Shown piece by piece: positions 40,757 through 42,149 of a stretch of DNA of 42,149 nt. The notes under the pieces are model-generated. The model saw only the letters and a list, made by a program, of their open reading frames with translations. It did not search any database and had not been told where the DNA came from. Both the position numbers and the translations under genes were made by a program. The DNA comes from an uncultured Desulfobacteraceae bacterium (lineage in GTDB: Bacteria > Desulfobacterota > Desulfobacteria > Desulfobacterales > Desulfatirhabdiaceae): NCBI GenBank assembly GCA_903953895.1, contig CAJBLH010000089.1, positions 1 to 42,149 on the forward strand. Direction: 5' to 3'. The stretch's first letter is position 1. Each line of letters begins with the position of its first letter.

Positions 40757-41608
40757 ATGATTGAACTCTTCGACAATCTCTCGGAGGCGAACGCCAATAT
40801 ATGCCTGTTGATTTTGGCTGCATCAGGGATTGCTTATCAGGTCACCGGCCATCCGGATGAATGGACGGTGTGGGTTCACGCCGAGGACAGCGAAACCGCT
40901 ATAGCGGAAATTGAGAAATATTTTCAGGAAAATCAAGATATTCCTGATGGAAACGAGATATGGAGCGGCTTTTCCCGGAAAATCCATATCGGAGTCGGGG
41001 CGGCGACGGCGCTTCTGGCCGGCCATGTTTTCATGGTTCATCACGGGGGAATTACGTTCTATTCGGAAAAATTCGGTGCATCTGCATCGGCGATTCTGAA
41101 CGGGGAGATTTATCGGACCGTCACGGCACTGATGATCCACGCTGATGCGGTGCATCTTACCGGAAACATGGCTGCTCTGGCGCTATTGTTTACCGTCGTG
41201 TGCAGTGTTCAGGGGTTTGGCGTCGCATGTTTTTGTCTGCTGGCCTCGGGCGCCCTGGGAAATTACGTTACCGCACTACTTTACCGCACATCCCATCTGT
41301 CTATCGGATCATCCACCGCAGTATTTGGGGCGCTCGGCATGCTGATCAGCCATCAGACATTCAACAGCTTCCGAGTTGCCAAACCACGTTTCAGGGCCTG
41401 GCTTCCCCTGGGCGGCGGCCTCTGTCTGCTGGGGCTGTTCAGTGAAGGAGCGCACACCGATATTCTCGCCCATCTTTTCGGGCTGGGCAGCGGTATGGTT
41501 ATTGGGTCTATCTTTGAATTGTCATCCGGAAAACCGCCGGGGCCGCTGTTTCAGTATCTTTTTTTTTCACTGACCCTGGCGGTGCTGCTGCTGGCATGGC
41601 TGCGATGA
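40757..41608 (+). CDS. Rhomboid family intramembrane serine protease
   Basis: A 283-residue protein. Residues 1-70 form a soluble N-terminal domain (ATP-independent, with VTGHPDEWTVWVHAEDSETA; it resembles a small alpha/beta module). Then follow six to seven helices. The catalytic elements are HLTGNMAAL (His133 and Asn137, matching the oxyanion-side His/Asn of GlpG), GSSTAVFGALG (Ser186 as the nucleophile) and DILAHLFGLGSG (His239 as the base). All catalytic residues are kept, so it should be active. Rhomboids cleave single-pass membrane proteins within the membrane. No strong ribosome-binding site is free, because it is buried in a palindrome. It lies 125 bp after the binding-protein gene. 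The substrate is unknown. Confidence 0.9.
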   Translation: MIELFDNLSEANANICLLILAASGIAYQVTGHPDEWTVWVHAEDSETAIAEIEKYFQENQDIPDGNEIWSGFSRKIHIGVGAATALLAGHVFMVHHGGITFYSEKFGASASAILNGEIYRTVTALMIHADAVHLTGNMAALALLFTVVCSVQGFGVACFCLLASGALGNYVTALLYRTSHLSIGSSTAVFGALGMLISHQTFNSFRVAKPRFRAWLPLGGGLCLLGLFSEGAHTDILAHLFGLGSGMVIGSIFELSSGKPPGPLFQYLFFSLTLAVLLLAWLR

Positions 41609-41827
41609 TCCCGGGTACTTTCCCGGCAGCGCTTCCTGTTTTTCCTTGGAGGCACGCGCACCTCTGGAGATATTCGCTTATGGCGATGAAACGGCTCATC
41701 ATTATGGGATGCTGAGATTTTAATTTGTGGAATTGGCGCACGGACAAGGGTCTGCTCAAGGATTGCTGGATATTATGATCATAAGTTTCAAGCTCACTAA
41801 TGATGGGTAGGGTATTTTCGATAATGA

Positions 41828-42149
41828 TCAAAGTTCATCTTTGAGTTGTTGAACAAGCGTTTGAATATAGGATTTCTTGTTTAGCGGATACTCTTTGTAA
41901 TATTCGATCGTATCAATTTTGCCAGGAGAGAGTTTTTCTCCTTTTTTTAAAGATTCAACAATAGCTCGATTGACGATGGCTGGTTCATAATTTGGATCAA
42001 GTTCAAGCGCCTTATCGAGAACTTGTAATGCCAGAGCTTTTTGTCCTAATTTACCATAACAAATTCCCATATTGCCGTATGATTGGGGATGCCGTGGATA
42101 ATATCTGATGCACTGCTGAAAAAGAGTTATGGCTTGCTCCCATTTTTTA
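41828..42149 (-). CDS. TPR-repeat protein, C-terminal part cut by window end
   Basis: The minus-strand frame is open from the right edge to the stop at 41828. Codons beyond the internal Met at 42070 read KKWEQAITLFQQCIRYYPRH, a textbook TPR helix pair, followed by QSYGNMGICYGKLGQKALAL and LDKALELDPNYEPAIVNRAI, a second and third TPR. The last 30 residues (SPGKIDTIEYYKEYPLNKKS, then a short helical end) have no TPR pattern. TPRs are protein-protein docking units; without the N-terminal part the function cannot be given. The gene converges on the rhomboid gene. The 219-bp gap between them has no recognisable gene. Confidence 0.85.
   Translation of the reverse strand, partial: KKWEQAITLFQQCIRYYPRHPQSYGNMGICYGKLGQKALALQVLDKALELDPNYEPAIVNRAIVESLKKGEKLSPGKIDTIEYYKEYPLNKKSYIQTLVQQLKDEL

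Noticed and set aside
41508-41831. 107-codon minus-strand frame overlapping the rhomboid 3' end
   Set aside because: It overlaps the membrane-spanning end of the rhomboid gene, and no family resemblance or good ribosome-binding site is visible.

Overview
The window reads as chromosomal DNA of an anaerobic Desulfobacterota-type bacterium (sulfate reducer or syntroph, Desulfosarcina/Desulfococcus-like). The main reason is a cluster for the lower benzoyl-CoA pathway of obligate anaerobes (oah/bamA, dch/bamR, had/bamQ). A large signal-transduction content, an AmmeMemoRadiSam module and mid-range GC fit the same picture. No dissimilatory sulfate reduction gene is present, so the lineage is an inference. 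I see no tRNA, rRNA, CRISPR array, transposase or phage gene.

Layout. 1-2.8 kb: 3' end of a DinB-type DNA polymerase IV, a small degenerate PilZ-like protein and a YdiK-like AI-2E family membrane protein. 2.8-8.2 kb (minus strand): an exported DUF3300/DUF2950 pair with strongly repetitive DNA, an exported DUF1566 protein and a diguanylate cyclase with intact GGEEF and I-site. 8.6-10.3 kb: an AT-rich orphan lipoprotein and a PaaI-type thioesterase. 10.5-15.5 kb: an AmmeMemoRadiSam unit (Tat-signal radical SAM enzyme, then an exported MEMO-AMMECR1 fusion) followed closely by a polytopic spermidine-synthase-like protein whose catalytic motifs are eroded. 15.5-19.6 kb: the benzoyl-CoA lower-pathway operon with an extra SDR dehydrogenase and a promoter region carrying three TAGCT boxes at exact 11-bp spacing. 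19.8-24.8 kb (minus): a hybrid histidine kinase, a Cache/PAS HisKA_2-type kinase coupled to a stand-alone receiver, and a parvulin. 24.9-28.3 kb (minus): a SulP-STAS anion transporter, a second AI-2E family protein and a small membrane protein. 28.6-29.9 kb: a cysteine desulfidase (CyuA/YhaM). 30-33.8 kb (minus): a compact ECF transporter operon (CvfB-like S1 protein, S component, two ATPases, EcfT). 34.1-41.6 kb (plus): a small DUF1889-like protein, a STAS protein with an unassigned C-terminal domain, a permease fused to two substrate-binding domains, its ATPase, a LivK-type binding protein and a rhomboid protease. The window ends in a truncated TPR protein.

How the genes may work together. 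The bam operon converts cyclohexadienoyl-CoA by hydration (Dch), oxidation (Had) and ring hydrolysis (Oah) to 3-hydroxypimelyl-CoA. The 34-39 kb cassette is the best candidate for a little-described system: a STAS-type switch protein next to an ABC importer in which permease and tandem binding domains are one polypeptide. The exported AmmeMemoRadiSam unit is the second candidate.
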